Below are positions 1 to 10,840 of a stretch of 47,428 nt of DNA, piece by piece. A program made the position numbers and the translations under genes. The stretch spans positions 1 to 47,428 of the forward strand of contig JAIOAX010000036.1 in the NCBI GenBank assembly GCA_019873645.1. The letters run 5' to 3'. Within the stretch, counting starts at the first letter, position 1. Each line of letters begins with the position of its first letter. This DNA comes from Chloroflexota bacterium (GTDB taxonomy: Bacteria > Chloroflexota > Anaerolineae > B4-G1 > SLSP01). Under the pieces are notes generated by a model. The model saw only the letters and a program-made list of their open reading frames with translations. It had not been told where the DNA came from and searched no databases.

Positions 1-4
1 ATTG

Positions 5-77
5 TGCGCGGCTTCGCCGCGCAAAATCCCCCTTCAAGAAATCCCCCCGCTCTCCCCGCGTGCGGGGAGAGCGGGGG
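5..77. repeat. Two GC-rich hairpins (REP-like)
   Basis: Two perfect inverted repeats lie in the first 80 bases. The first has arms TGCGCGGC (5-12) and GCCGCGCA (16-23). The second has 16-bp arms (44-59 and 62-77) with almost no loop. The right arm and its flank, GCGGGGAGAGCGGGGGCAG (62-80), recur exactly at 16541-16559, so this is a dispersed repeat and not a unique terminator. The rest of 1-242 holds only the promoter described separately. Confidence 0.6.
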
Positions 78-147
78 CAGGGGGTGAGAGGGGAAAACGC
101 AAAAAACCTGCCCCCGTCCTGAAATGCACCCCGGAAACAGATGCATT

Positions 148-175
148 TTGAAACACGCATTTTCTGCGCTATACT
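148..175 (+). promoter_or_regulatory. Sigma70-like promoter of the ParA gene
   Basis: TTGAAA (148-153) is followed after 16 bases by TATACT (170-175), about 65 bases upstream of the ParA start. The match to the bacterial consensus is good and the position fits; it is a sequence match only. Confidence 0.5.
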
Positions 176-242
176 ATAGCCGATGAGGTGTCAGATGAGC
201 ATCGTACAAACAGACATCGTTGTAGACTTTCAGGAATAGCGT

Positions 243-995
243 ATGCCCCGCATCATCAGTGTCCTCAATTACAAAGGCGGCACGGGGAAGACAACCACCG
301 TCGTCAACCTGGGGGCGGGACTGGCGCTGAGCGGCGCACGGGTGCTGTGCCTGGATATGGACCCGCAAGGCAGCCTGGGGACGTGGTTGGGCGTCCGCCA
401 CACTTGCGGCGTCGCCGATGTGATGCTCGGTTATGTTGCGCCAGAAGCATGCATCGTCCCGGCGCGGGAGAATCTCGATCTCATCCTGGGCAGCCAGGCC
501 CTGGTGCATGTCGAAGGCCAGCTCTGGAAGTTCCCCGACGAGCGCGCGGCCCGGCGCGTCCTGCACCACACGATGAAGAACGTCAACAGCTACGACTACA
601 TCTTACTCGACTGCTCGCACAGCATCAGCATGCTCACCCACAATGCGTTGTTGTATGCGAACGAGCTGATTATCCCGGTCTCCACGGATTATCTGGCGAT
701 GCTAGGCGTGCGCCAGGTGATTGACACCCTCAAGAATATCGGCCGCATCCCCGACCACAATCTGAAACTGACGCTGGTGGTGCCGACCATGTACTACGAA
801 CGCCTGCGCAAAGACCGTGAGGTATTGCAACTGTTAGAGCATTACTTCCGCGGCAAAGTCGCCGCCCCCATTCGCGCCAACGTCAAGCTGGCCGAAGCTG
901 CGAGTCGCCAACAAAGCATCTACGAATACGCACCGGATAGCTATGGCGCGTTGGATTACGCCCGTCTGGTGGAAAGAGTATTGCACAATGGCTAA
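243..995 (+). CDS. ParA/Soj-family ATPase
   Basis: A 250-residue P-loop ATPase of the ParA/MinD family. These are dimerising ATPases that usually bind DNA non-specifically and position plasmids, chromosome origins or protein cargo. The deviant Walker A is NYKGGTGKTT near residues 9-18, with the signature lysine; Walker A' is DMDPQG near 39-44; Walker B is YDYILLDC near 118-125. The C-terminal helix region (AEAASRQQSIYEYAP) matches that of chromosomal ParA proteins. The length suits a short chromosomal ParA without the N-terminal HTH of plasmid forms. The gene overlaps the next by 8 bases, so the two are probably translationally coupled. No ParB-type gene follows; the neighbour is a small Pro-rich protein. 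The family call is firm; the cargo is unknown. Confidence 0.9.
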   Translation: MPRIISVLNYKGGTGKTTTVVNLGAGLALSGARVLCLDMDPQGSLGTWLGVRHTCGVADVMLGYVAPEACIVPARENLDLILGSQALVHVEGQLWKFPDERAARRVLHHTMKNVNSYDYILLDCSHSISMLTHNALLYANELIIPVSTDYLAMLGVRQVIDTLKNIGRIPDHNLKLTLVVPTMYYERLRKDREVLQLLEHYFRGKVAAPIRANVKLAEAASRQQSIYEYAPDSYGALDYARLVERVLHNG

Positions 996-1368
996 AAAAC
1001 AGCCGCGTTCCGGCCACATTTTGGGCGCCGATCCTTTTGCCGATATGGGCAATCTCGAATGGCTCGGCGTCGAATCGCCGCCTGCGCCGTTCGCTGTTGA
1101 CATTCCACCGTCTCCCACCCCACCCGCCTCAGAGACCCGGCCGGAGTCCCCACCGGTGTCTCCTGTGCCTCAAGAAATAGCCGCCGCGTCCACCCCGGCC
1201 GTCTCCATCCCGCCTGTGCCCGACGCCGATGAGGCTGAACGCCTGCTTCGAGAATGGCTACGCGAAGAGAATCCGCCGGAAACCCCGTCCGAGGCGCCGC
1301 CGCTGCCGCTCCATAACGCCCAGGCCCGCCTCCTCGCGCGCTTGCTCGCCGAGCAAGAACCCCGATGA
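988..1368 (+). CDS. Small Pro-rich, probably disordered partner of ParA
   Basis: A 126-residue protein starting at the ATG at 988, inside the end of the ParA gene. An upstream in-frame start exists at 943, but the 988 start gives a normal Met-Ala-Lys-Lys N-terminus and the coupling overlap. A short N-terminal stretch (residues 1-27) is followed by a long Pro/Ser/Thr/Glu-rich linker (about 30-75), then an acidic, Arg-rich helical segment (EAERLLREWLREE, about 80-93), another Pro-rich linker and a helical tail (ARLLARLLAEQ). No domain is recognised and there is no HTH, so it is not a ParB. By position and composition it could be an adaptor for the ParA ATPase, as McdB is for McdA, but no sequence similarity to McdB is claimed. 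Confidence 0.65.
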   Translation: MAKKQPRSGHILGADPFADMGNLEWLGVESPPAPFAVDIPPSPTPPASETRPESPPVSPVPQEIAAASTPAVSIPPVPDADEAERLLREWLREENPPETPSEAPPLPLHNAQARLLARLLAEQEPR

Positions 1369-1378
1369 TGATAACAAC

Positions 1379-1399
1379 CCGCCCCCAAGACGGGGGCGG
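1379..1399. terminator. GC hairpin between convergent genes
   Basis: CCGCCCCC (1379-1386) pairs with GGGGGCGG (1392-1399) across a 5-base loop, between the end of the ParA pair (+) and the end of glyQS (-). There is no T-run on either side, so strength is uncertain. The following 1410-1446 is a short GCTGATCGCTGATCGCT-type direct repeat. Confidence 0.4.
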
Positions 1400-1445
1400 T
1401 AAATCACACACCGATCACTGATAGCTGACGGCTGATCGCTGATCG

Positions 1446-4400
1446 CTAAAACCCTTCCAACTTGCTCAAATCCACAATCCCCGCCGCCAGGCCGACGATC
1501 CGTTGCAGCAGCGCCAGCCGTGCTTCCCGCAACGCCGCATCCTTGTCCATCACCAGCACTGCGTCGAAGAACCTCTGAATGAAGGGCACCAGCGGCGTAA
1601 AAGCTGTCAGGAAGGCATCCACGTCGCTTTCAGGGCCGACGGCGGCTTCGGCAGTACACAGCGCCGCGTAAAGCGCCCGCTCGGCCGGTTCCTGCAGCCG
1701 TTCAGGATGCAAGGTGAAGCGCGGTTGATCGCGGGTGATGCGCACACAGCGCGCGTAGTTGTCGAGCAACAGGCTCCAATCCTCCCGCGCAACCCAGACC
1801 GCAAGCTGTTCCGCCGCGTCGCGGGCCAGGACGGGATTCTCGCCCCGTGCCGCCAGCGCCGCCTCGACCACATCAAAAGCCAACCCCGCTTCACGCAACA
1901 TCACCTGTAAGCGTCCAACGATGAAGTCTACCGCCGCGTCGCGCGCTTCCGGCGTCACCGCCACCGGCAGAGCGCGCGCCGCTTCGGTCAGCGCCGCGCG
2001 CGTGGAGAACGGCAGACGGCGCTCCAACAGGATTTGCACCACGCCCGACGCGGCGCGCCGCAAACCGTAAGGGTCCGCCGATCCCGTCGGCGCAAGGCCC
2101 ACGGCGAACAGCCCCGCCAGACTATCCAGCCGGTCCGCCAACGCCAGCGCAATCCCCGGCATGCTCTCCGGCAACTGATCGCCCGCCGCACGCGGCAGGT
2201 AATGTTCAAAGATGGCCTGCGCGACCGCCGGCGGCTCGCCGGAGCGCCGTGCATACTCGCGGCCCATAATCCCTTGCAAGCTCGTCATCTCGATAACGAC
2301 GTGGGTGGCAAGGTCGGCTTTTGCCAGATAGGCCGCGCGCGCCAGCGTCGCCATATCTGCGGCGGAAAGATGTAACTGCTCCCCCACCCACAAGGCGAGT
2401 TTTTCGAGACGCTCAGACTTCTGCAACATCGAGCCGAGATCCGCCTGGAAGGTCAGCTTTGCCAACCCTTCGCGGTAATCGGCCAGGGGACGGCGACAGT
2501 CCTGGTTGTAGAAGTATTCCGCGTCGGCGTAACGCGCACGGATCACATCCTCGTTGCCCTGGCGCACAATGTCCAGGTGCTCTTTGCCGCCGTTGCGCAC
2601 GGCGACAAAATGCGCCATGATGCGCCCGCGCGCGTCAAGGACGGGGAAGTAACGCTGATGCTTCTTCATGACGGCGATGAGCACATCCTGCGGCAGCGTA
2701 AGATAGCGTTTCTCGAACGCGCCGAGCAGCGCCGTGGGCACTTCGACCAGGTTGGTCACTTCTTCCAGCAACGCCGGATCGTCAGGAATCTGCCCGCCGA
2801 CTTCGGCAGCGACGGCGCGCGCCTGCCGCAGAATCTCCGCCGCGCGCGCTTCGGGGTCCACAATCACGCCATACGAGGCCAGCGTGGGATGATAATCGGT
2901 CGCCGCAGCCAACGCCACCTCCGGCGATCCCACCGGACGCGGCCCACGGGTCATGCGCCCGCTCTGCAAGCCGGCGTAGGTGAAGTGCACCTCGTCCTCA
3001 CCGAGCAATGCCAGCAGCCAGCGAATGGGCCGACTGAACGCCACGCCGGTCTCATTCCAGCGCATCGCACGCGGGAAACGCAGTTTGGCGATCCAGTCGG
3101 GCAGCAGTTCTGCCAGCACCTCGGCGGCCGGGCGGCCGGGGATGTGTTGGGTGGCGAAGATGTACGCGCCGCCTTCGGTCTCACGGACCTGCAAATCCGC
3201 CACGGCCACGCCTTTGGAGCGGGCAAAACCCTCCGCAGCGCGCGTGGGCTTGCCGTCCGCGTCAAAAGCGGCGCGAGCCGGCGGGCCTTTGACCTCCAGG
3301 GTTTCATCGGCCTGCTTGAGGGCCATATCCGCCACATAGACGACCAGACGGCGCGGCGTGCCCCAGATGGACACGTCGCCGTGGGCCAGCTTCGCTGCGT
3401 CAAGGGCAGCGGGAACCAGCTCACGCCATTGCGCCAGCGCGGTGCTCAGGTGCCCGGCGGGCAACTCCTCGACGCCCAACTCGAAGAGAAAGGGCGCACG
3501 TCCCGGCGCGGAAACCGGCGCGGCTACCGGGGACACTTTATCCTGCAAGGGCAGGTGCATCAGCGCGCCCGGTGAAATGACGGTTGGGGTCAAACCCGGA
3601 CGGTTTTGCCACGGGAAGCCGGCCCGGTCGCGTTGCGCCAGATAGGCTTCGGCGACCTGCCGCGCCAGATCGCGCATGCGCTTGAAGAAGACGGCGCGCT
3701 CGGTGACGCCGACCGTCCCCCGCGAATCGAGCAGGTTGAAAGTGTGCGAACACCGCAGAACATAGTCAAGCGCGGGCACGACTAACCCGTGTTTGAGGTT
3801 CAACAACGCTTCCTGCTCAAACAGATCGTACAGTGCCTGCAAACGCGCCACATCCGCATACTCAAACTCGTAGCGGCAATGGTCTATCTCCTGGTCCTTC
3901 AGGATTTCGCCGTAGGTGTGATGTTCATCCCAGGCGATGTCCCACACGGAGCGCACATTTTGCAGATACATCACGATGCGTTCCAGGCCATAAGTCAATT
4001 CCACAGCAGGGATTTCCAGGTTGACGCTGCCGGCCTGCTGGAAGTAGGTGTACTGGGTGATTTCCTGCCCATCCAGCCAGACCTCCCACCCCAGGCCCCA
4101 CGCACCGAGCGCCGGGCTTTCCCAGTTGTCTTCGACAAAGCGGATGTCGTGCTCCTCGCGGCGGATGCCGATGGCCTCCAGGCTCTTGAGATAGCGTTCC
4201 TGTGGATCGCCGGGGTCGGGTTTGAGGATGACCTGTAACTGCGTGTGCATCTGCATGCGGTTGGGGTTTTCGGCATAGCGGCCATCGTCGGGACGATACG
4301 ACGGCTCGATGTAGACCACATTCCAGGGTTCCGGCCCCAGCACGCGCAGGAAGGTCGCCGGGTTCATCGTGCCCGCGCCGACCTTTTCGCTGTACGGCAA

Positions 4401-4469
4401 CCAGAGCAGCGCGCCCTGGTCGGCCCAATAACGTTGTAAACGGAGAAGGACTTCTTGGAATGTCAACAT
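1446..4469 (-). CDS. glyQS: Glycyl-tRNA synthetase, alpha and beta subunits fused
   Basis: A 1007-residue class II synthetase that charges tRNA-Gly. The N-terminal part (about 1-290) is the GlyQ catalytic alpha subunit: it opens [18 protein letters not shown] and contains [19 protein letters not shown] and [17 protein letters not shown] Pro/Ala-rich linker (about 290-325) leads to the GlyS beta subunit, which opens [11 protein letters not shown] and includes the HD-like and anticodon-binding parts. Most bacteria with the alpha2beta2 enzyme encode the subunits separately; the fusion is known in several phyla, including Chlamydiae. GAGGTG lies 9 bases upstream of the ATG. No T-box leader is visible in the 110 bases upstream. 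It is intact, with all expected length present. Confidence 0.95.
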   Translation of the reverse strand: MLTFQEVLLRLQRYWADQGALLWLPYSEKVGAGTMNPATFLRVLGPEPWNVVYIEPSYRPDDGRYAENPNRMQMHTQLQVILKPDPGDPQERYLKSLEAIGIRREEHDIRFVEDNWESPALGAWGLGWEVWLDGQEITQYTYFQQAGSVNLEIPAVELTYGLERIVMYLQNVRSVWDIAWDEHHTYGEILKDQEIDHCRYEFEYADVARLQALYDLFEQEALLNLKHGLVVPALDYVLRCSHTFNLLDSRGTVGVTERAVFFKRMRDLARQVAEAYLAQRDRAGFPWQNRPGLTPTVISPGALMHLPLQDKVSPVAAPVSAPGRAPFLFELGVEELPAGHLSTALAQWRELVPAALDAAKLAHGDVSIWGTPRRLVVYVADMALKQADETLEVKGPPARAAFDADGKPTRAAEGFARSKGVAVADLQVRETEGGAYIFATQHIPGRPAAEVLAELLPDWIAKLRFPRAMRWNETGVAFSRPIRWLLALLGEDEVHFTYAGLQSGRMTRGPRPVGSPEVALAAATDYHPTLASYGVIVDPEARAAEILRQARAVAAEVGGQIPDDPALLEEVTNLVEVPTALLGAFEKRYLTLPQDVLIAVMKKHQRYFPVLDARGRIMAHFVAVRNGGKEHLDIVRQGNEDVIRARYADAEYFYNQDCRRPLADYREGLAKLTFQADLGSMLQKSERLEKLALWVGEQLHLSAADMATLARAAYLAKADLATHVVIEMTSLQGIMGREYARRSGEPPAVAQAIFEHYLPRAAGDQLPESMPGIALALADRLDSLAGLFAVGLAPTGSADPYGLRRAASGVVQILLERRLPFSTRAALTEAARALPVAVTPEARDAAVDFIVGRLQVMLREAGLAFDVVEAALAARGENPVLARDAAEQLAVWVAREDWSLLLDNYARCVRITRDQPRFTLHPERLQEPAERALYAALCTAEAAVGPESDVDAFLTAFTPLVPFIQRFFDAVLVMDKDAALREARLALLQRIVGLAAGIVDLSKLEGF

Positions 4470-4579
4470 AAGGGATTCACCTCGAAGAATGTCAACGAAT
4501 TAAACGGATTTGAACGGATGATACCATCTTCATAGCCTTCATCATAATCCTCATCATAATCTTCATCGTCGGCCAAATA

Positions 4580-5692
4580 TTAAAGCGACTGGGGTTGGTC
4601 AACGATCACAAACAATGCCTCAGCATACGTTTCATATTGATTGCCTTGCCAGGCAAATCCCAGGTGAAGGTCTTCCATACGCTCCGGGGTCATTGTATCC
4701 AGGTGGGAATGAATTGCATGGGTCAAAAGCTTTTTGTTGCGTTTCAGTTTCCAGCTTTCCTCAAGGCTCTGGATATCAACGAGAATCAGGAAGAAGCGGT
4801 TTGCGGCATCAAACCTTCGGACTCCCTGGTTTTCGTAGAGCCATATCTTCAGGGCAATCGGATCACTCATGGTCTGGCGTATCATACGCGCTCGTGTCGC
4901 CTTGAAGCCGGCTATGAAATCCCGCGCTGATTGTGTTGGATGCTCGGCTATTTTAGTCAAAAGCTCTGGGAACAAAACCTTCGCCGGTTTACCGCTTTCA
5001 AACCATATTCCTTCTTGCTTACAAAATGCTTTCAGCTCTGCCAGTTCCGAACGCAAACCTTCCTCTCGGCGCAGCAGCTCCATATACCCATCAGGGAAAT
5101 GCGTTACCTTGAGGTCAAAAGGAAAGTCATGGATGAAGAAATCAACTTTCTTCACCAATCCCATAGCAGGTAGAACAGCAGGATGACTTTTGAAGATGTC
5201 TTCGATAATTATGGATGACCAGTGATTATACCATGAGCACTGAACATAACCTCTCAGACTGATATGCAGTTCATTCTCAATAGCAGTATTGAGGGTATCC
5301 CAACTCTGAATTCTCTTTATGTAGTGATTGACTATAGTTTGCTCAAGGCTATTCTGATACAGACCACCCCAATCAAATACCCGCATCTGATATAATTGTG
5401 AAACAAGATAATCTTCGTTAGCCTCGCGCGATGCTCGCTCAACTTGAAATAACTCACGCATAAAGCTTTCAAGAATCTTCACGTCGGGTTTATGGTAGTA
5501 CACATGGGCAAATAACTGAGCGTCCGGAATATCTGCACATTCAAGGCCGGCGTATTGGCAAAACTGACGTAATTGTTTAACACGAGAGATTGAACGTAAC
5601 TTCAACCAGTAGACGCCATCAGGGTTCCGCAACAATTGGACAAACTGGTCGCCATCATATAATCTTCGAAACTCGTCAAACTCAGTAAGCAT
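4580..5692 (-). CDS. Putative type II restriction endonuclease (PD-(D/E)XK-like)
   Basis: A 370-residue protein that I cannot assign to a named family. It begins 10 bases after the stop of the DNA methylase and has a good ribosome site (GAGGGG). The middle contains KKVDFFIHDFPFDLKVTHFP (about 182-201): a D-x(n)-D-L-K arrangement in alternating hydrophobic strands, as in PD-(D/E)XK nuclease cores. No signal peptide or membrane segment is visible. Base composition is clearly more AT-rich than the surrounding housekeeping genes, as for the methylase, which suggests acquisition together. Nuclease function is inferred from the pairing and the DLK motif; the sequence specificity cannot be read. It could instead be a methylase-associated specificity or regulatory protein. 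Confidence 0.55.
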   Translation of the reverse strand: MLTEFDEFRRLYDGDQFVQLLRNPDGVYWLKLRSISRVKQLRQFCQYAGLECADIPDAQLFAHVYYHKPDVKILESFMRELFQVERASREANEDYLVSQLYQMRVFDWGGLYQNSLEQTIVNHYIKRIQSWDTLNTAIENELHISLRGYVQCSWYNHWSSIIIEDIFKSHPAVLPAMGLVKKVDFFIHDFPFDLKVTHFPDGYMELLRREEGLRSELAELKAFCKQEGIWFESGKPAKVLFPELLTKIAEHPTQSARDFIAGFKATRARMIRQTMSDPIALKIWLYENQGVRRFDAANRFFLILVDIQSLEESWKLKRNKKLLTHAIHSHLDTMTPERMEDLHLGFAWQGNQYETYAEALFVIVDQPQSL

Positions 5693-5702
5693 TATGAACC
5701 CC

Positions 5703-7385
5703 TCAGGCTGTTTTTAGATGCCAACGTCCCCTTTTAGGAAAGGCTAACATCTCTAACATTTCCATAACGCGCGAGATTCTGAAAATTACTCCATCAGAAA
5801 GGCCACCGATCATTAAGTGATTAAGTATTTCATAAGTCTCTGCGCCATCTTCATGTCGGGCAAGATAATCCCGTATCCGTCTTTCAAGCTCTATTTGGGA
5901 ATCCTCACATTGGATTTTGCGGCTGCAACCGGATAACACTTTCCGGCACGTCATAACAAAGTCGGTTTTTAAGGCATTCCGTCGCGTATCTTGGACCACA
6001 GAACGCGCCGAGTATTCCAACGCAGCAATTTCTACTAACTCAAACCCCCAGGCAAATAACGAATTCAAAAGTGCAAGCCAGTCCTCATCATCCAGGCTGT
6101 TGAAAGCGATGGAGATATGCCGGTCTGTCCTTAAAACCCGCCACAGCTCACCGAAAGCGTCCTTCAGGCGGCGCCGGTAATCCCATGCATTTTTCTGACG
6201 GCCTCTGGCTTCAGAGACCACAATCTCATTTTCCCAATCGAAATCCAAGCCCAGCCAGGCATTCCACATGAGACTGAGTTCAAGATAAGGTATACGGTTA
6301 CCATGAGGGGGATCAACGAAAATATAGTCCACAGACTCATCAGGAATAGCAAGGTGCGTAGCTGTTCCCTGGCTGATCCAGTATCCCTGCTGAGCATTGT
6401 TCAACTCCTCAAAAGAAGTCCATTCTTTGGCCCCCACAGGTATTACCTGATTGACTTCCTGTTTTCCCTTGAGAATTCGACGGAACCGATTTTCAAAACA
6501 CCGCCAGACATTGATCTCAAAATGCTCCGTCGGCATCCAATAACCGATAACCCAGCTACCAACTTCTAACGTTTCGCTTTCACTCTGTCCATTAGCCTTG
6601 CCGCGTCGCCGAATGACAAACACCATGTTGCTCGCCTGGGGAAGGGCGGCACTGAAACAAAACTCCATCACCTGGCGTATTTCCACGTCTGGAATGTGAC
6701 GTATTTCTTCTAACAATATGGACAAAGCAACCAATGCGCGAGGTGTAAATAGATCACTGATGCGGGTCCCAGGTTTGGCGTTGATACGCGAGTTTTCCAC
6801 TAATTCCACCTGTGGATACCAACGCGGCTCACACTCTGGCTCAAGTGCAAGCTGGATATCGTTTTCTGAAGGGAGCTTGACACATTTGTCTGTTCGGCAT
6901 GCTTCACATGCTGTCCATATCTCTACGATTTGCTCATTGTTCCAGAGTATATGAGTGGCAATGGCATCGGAACTCCCACACTTGGGGCATTGCGTCCGAT
7001 AAAGTTGATTTATCTTTCCCTCGACCTGGCTGCGCAGCCAAATGAAAGTTGCCCTCAATTTAGGCAAATCAACGTGTGTAACTCCCATTCTGGTGGACAA
7101 AACGGCGATAGGGTTAATGTCAATGCCAATCGCGCGTCTTCCCAGTCGTACACTTTCCACAAGTGTGACGCCAGAGCCGACAAAAGCATCCAGGACAATT
7201 TCACCCTGCCTGGAAAACCTCTCAATGTATTGTGAGACAAGATTGAACGGCTTTTTCGACCAATACTTGTGCATTGCATAGATGCCGGTATAGGTCTGGG
7301 GCCGCTCATCCCTCCTTCCTCTGAGCTTGAAGGAAGTATTGATTTCTGGTGTCTCCAGAAAAGTAAGTTGCCTTACAGTGGTCAT
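5703..7385 (-). CDS. Zn-ribbon DNA methyltransferase (N6-adenine/N4-cytosine type)
   Basis: An S-adenosylmethionine-dependent DNA methylase of about 560 residues. The SAM-binding motif I is VLDAFVGSGVT, just after HKYWSKKPFNLVSQYI; the catalytic motif IV is VDPPHG, about 280 residues later. Between them lies a metal-binding insert with CPKC...CEAC Cys pairs, typical of the Zn-ribbon-containing DNA methylases (COG1743-like). The order I then IV argues against the beta class. I chose the ATG at 7385 because GGTTGAG precedes it; an in-frame GTG at 7409 would add eight residues but has no ribosome site. It probably protects host DNA from the adjacent putative nuclease. Target site unknown. AT-rich relative to its neighbours. 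Confidence 0.8.
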   Translation of the reverse strand: MTTVRQLTFLETPEINTSFKLRGRRDERPQTYTGIYAMHKYWSKKPFNLVSQYIERFSRQGEIVLDAFVGSGVTLVESVRLGRRAIGIDINPIAVLSTRMGVTHVDLPKLRATFIWLRSQVEGKINQLYRTQCPKCGSSDAIATHILWNNEQIVEIWTACEACRTDKCVKLPSENDIQLALEPECEPRWYPQVELVENSRINAKPGTRISDLFTPRALVALSILLEEIRHIPDVEIRQVMEFCFSAALPQASNMVFVIRRRGKANGQSESETLEVGSWVIGYWMPTEHFEINVWRCFENRFRRILKGKQEVNQVIPVGAKEWTSFEELNNAQQGYWISQGTATHLAIPDESVDYIFVDPPHGNRIPYLELSLMWNAWLGLDFDWENEIVVSEARGRQKNAWDYRRRLKDAFGELWRVLRTDRHISIAFNSLDDEDWLALLNSLFAWGFELVEIAALEYSARSVVQDTRRNALKTDFVMTCRKVLSGCSRKIQCEDSQIELERRIRDYLARHEDGAETYEILNHLMIGGLSDGVIFRISRVMEMLEMLAFPKRGRWHLKTA

Positions 7386-7460
7386 ATAAGCAGTGCGCTC
7401 AACCTGCACCGACGCATAGTAAAATGGGAATTAACATTGTTCTCAGTGGTCATCACTGCG

Positions 7461-8558
7461 CTAGAGCACAACTTTCAGTTTCTCCCACAAGAAATCGTAG
7501 GCCCGCCGCCCGCTGATCTGGTGGCGGCCTTCAAAGTAATCGGTCTCGATGTTATCCGCGGCGTCAAAAATGCTGTACACTTCCCGCGCTCTGGCGACGC
7601 TCTGCTGCACGGCGGCGATGGGAAAAATCGGATCGCGGGAGCCGGCCTCAACGAGCATGGGACGCGGCGCAATCAATCCCACCAGGTCATACATCTCGCC
7701 GAACTGCCACAGGCCGGGGATGAAATTGCAGGTGCAGTGATGCATCGCCAGAATGCTGTCCTTGAAGGTGCTGTAGTAGCCGCTGACCACGCAGGCTTTG
7801 ATGCGCGTATCGGTGCAGGTGGAAAAGAAGGTGTGCATGCCGCCGCCGGAGATGCCCATCGCTCCCAGCCGCTGGATGTCCACATCGGGACGGGTTTCGA
7901 GATAATCAATCAGCTTGCGGGCATCATGAGCGCGCAGACCGACCGCCGATCCGCCCAGATGAAACGCCAGTTTCGCCGTATGATCACACGTAGACGGTGC
8001 TTCCTGACCGATAAGGGTATTGAGATACGCGAAATCCGTCTGGCGTTCGCCGAAACACGAGATCTCCGGCGCGGCGACGACAAAGCCACGCCGACACAAC
8101 GCCACAGCAAAATCCTTGTGATAGCCATCGGGTATGTTACGCTCGCTGCCGTCCTCCCACAAGCCGACGATGTCCTTCACGCCATAACCGTGTCCATGAA
8201 AGGCTACCACGACAGGATGAGGTGCTATCCCATGCTTAGGGACGAGGATGTAGACCGGCATCAGCGTATACGCCGAGGTACGCAGCAACCATTTTTCGCG
8301 GATGTAATCCCCTTTGTCCACGGTCTCAAGCTGCCGGGGACTAAGCGGCGCGTCGGGCAGCGCTTTACGCTGCTCCGCATCCGCAAAACCCAGGAGCTCG
8401 GTCAAGGCAGCGCGAGTGGTCGCCTGCCAGGCTTCGGCTTCGGCGCGTGACCGTGCGCGGAAGCGATAGGGGGCCTTCTCCGGCGCATAAAGCCGCCACA
8501 GCGCATAGGCAGGCTGCAATTCCAACAACTCCTGACCGTTAAGTCCGGGGGCGTTCAT
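7461..8558 (-). CDS. Alpha/beta hydrolase (acetyl-xylan esterase/dienelactone hydrolase-like)
   Basis: A 365-residue serine hydrolase. The nucleophile elbow is GISGGG (GxSxG), the oxyanion-side motif is FHGHG, and the late His is in the EGRHQISG segment near the C-terminus. The open frame extends upstream to 8738, but the ATG at 8558 overlaps the stop of the VOC gene (ATGA), and the extra 60 residues would be the VOC gene read out of frame; I therefore use 8558. No signal peptide is seen, so it is probably cytoplasmic. The family includes large intracellular esterases acting on acylated sugars or small esters; the substrate is not deducible. It is coupled to the VOC gene. Confidence 0.8.
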   Translation of the reverse strand: MNAPGLNGQELLELQPAYALWRLYAPEKAPYRFRARSRAEAEAWQATTRAALTELLGFADAEQRKALPDAPLSPRQLETVDKGDYIREKWLLRTSAYTLMPVYILVPKHGIAPHPVVVAFHGHGYGVKDIVGLWEDGSERNIPDGYHKDFAVALCRRGFVVAAPEISCFGERQTDFAYLNTLIGQEAPSTCDHTAKLAFHLGGSAVGLRAHDARKLIDYLETRPDVDIQRLGAMGISGGGMHTFFSTCTDTRIKACVVSGYYSTFKDSILAMHHCTCNFIPGLWQFGEMYDLVGLIAPRPMLVEAGSRDPIFPIAAVQQSVARAREVYSIFDAADNIETDYFEGRHQISGRRAYDFLWEKLKVVL

Positions 8559-8944
8559 AGGTTCACCATCGGCACGGTACGCTGGCAGAGTTGTAAAGGC
8601 ACGCCCCAGGGATCGCGCAACATGACCAGCAGCGATCCATCGCCGAGCATCTGATTGACAACCAGGGTTGCGCCGGCGGCGATCAGCCGCTCCCGTTCGG
8701 CTACAGCATCCGCCACGGCAAAAGCGACGTGCAGGCACAACGGGTCTTGTGCCGCGTAATTCGGAATAGGGGCGGCGGGGTTGGCGTAGATTTCCATCAC
8801 CACCTGCCCGGTCGCATCGGCGAGGAAATGGGTGTACGGTGCACCGTTCACGGTGCGCACGACCTGCATGTGCAAGTGTTCCACATACCAGGCCGCCATG
8901 GCTACCGGATCGGGGACGTTAAGAGCAAAGTGTTCAAATTTCAC
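8555..8944 (-). CDS. VOC-superfamily (glyoxalase/bleomycin-resistance-like) protein
   Basis: A 129-residue vicinal-oxygen-chelate fold protein. It begins with the typical pattern KFEHFALNVPDPVAMAAWYVEHLH, has a second half-repeat with LHVAFAVADAV, and ends with RDPWGVPLQLCQR. The start is GTG at 8944 behind a strong AAGGAGGTCC site. The superfamily covers glyoxalases, ring-cleaving dioxygenases and resistance proteins; metal ligands typical of a specific enzyme cannot be assigned with confidence. Its stop overlaps the start of the esterase, so they likely act in one small catabolic step. Confidence 0.8.
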   Translation of the reverse strand: MKFEHFALNVPDPVAMAAWYVEHLHMQVVRTVNGAPYTHFLADATGQVVMEIYANPAAPIPNYAAQDPLCLHVAFAVADAVAERERLIAAGATLVVNQMLGDGSLLVMLRDPWGVPLQLCQRTVPMVNL

Positions 8945-9248
8945 AAGGACCTCCTTGAAAAATCATTTGCACGCTGAAAAGTTAGCATATCAACACGTCT
9001 ATTGTAACGCAAATTGCCAGCTTAGGCCGGATGCATTTCAGGATGGGGCGATTTATCAGCTACGGCTACTGGACACTGCGCAGGCCGGTCTCCTGACCGT
9101 GCCTGCGCAGCAATTGATCCCGCAGTGGCGCGGTCAGAGACCGGCCACAGTAAGATTTGCCCCGAAGTTGAAATACACCTGCTCACGCCACGCATCGCAT
9201 ATACAAGTTAAAAATCCGTTAAAATCCGTTTAATCCGTTGACAAACCA
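8945..9248. other. Gene-free interval with structured repeats
   Basis: This 304-base gap between dcd and the VOC gene holds the leader and ribosome site of the VOC gene, a compound inverted repeat (9076-9146, listed separately), and a short tandem AAATCCGTT repeat at about 9210-9240 just downstream of dcd. The latter family (AATCCGTTTAATCCGTTG) is also seen near 4490, upstream of glyQS. I see no gene. Confidence 0.6.
9076..9146. repeat. Compound inverted repeat
   Basis: CTGCGCAGGC (9076-9085) and GCCTGCGCAG (9101-9110) are perfect 10-bp arms. A second, larger pairing joins GGCCGGTCTCCTGACCG (9083-9099) with CGGTCAGAGACCGGCC (9131-9146), with one bulge. The two pairings are mutually exclusive, so the transcript could adopt alternative folds. 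It is most likely a dispersed REP-type element; no gene is attached. Confidence 0.5.
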
Positions 9249-10826
<1,578 letters not shown>

Positions 10827-10840
10827 GATAGCTCCTTAGA

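Noticed and set aside
188..724. 178-codon frame overlapping the ParA start
   Set aside because: Arg/Pro-rich out-of-frame shadow of the ParA gene.
2577..3575. 332-codon frame on the plus strand
   Set aside because: Shadow of glyQS; no motif, and the minus-strand gene is intact there.
4470..4579. T-box leader upstream of glyQS
   Set aside because: No T-box consensus, specifier stem or terminator is visible; only short repeats of CATCATAATC type.
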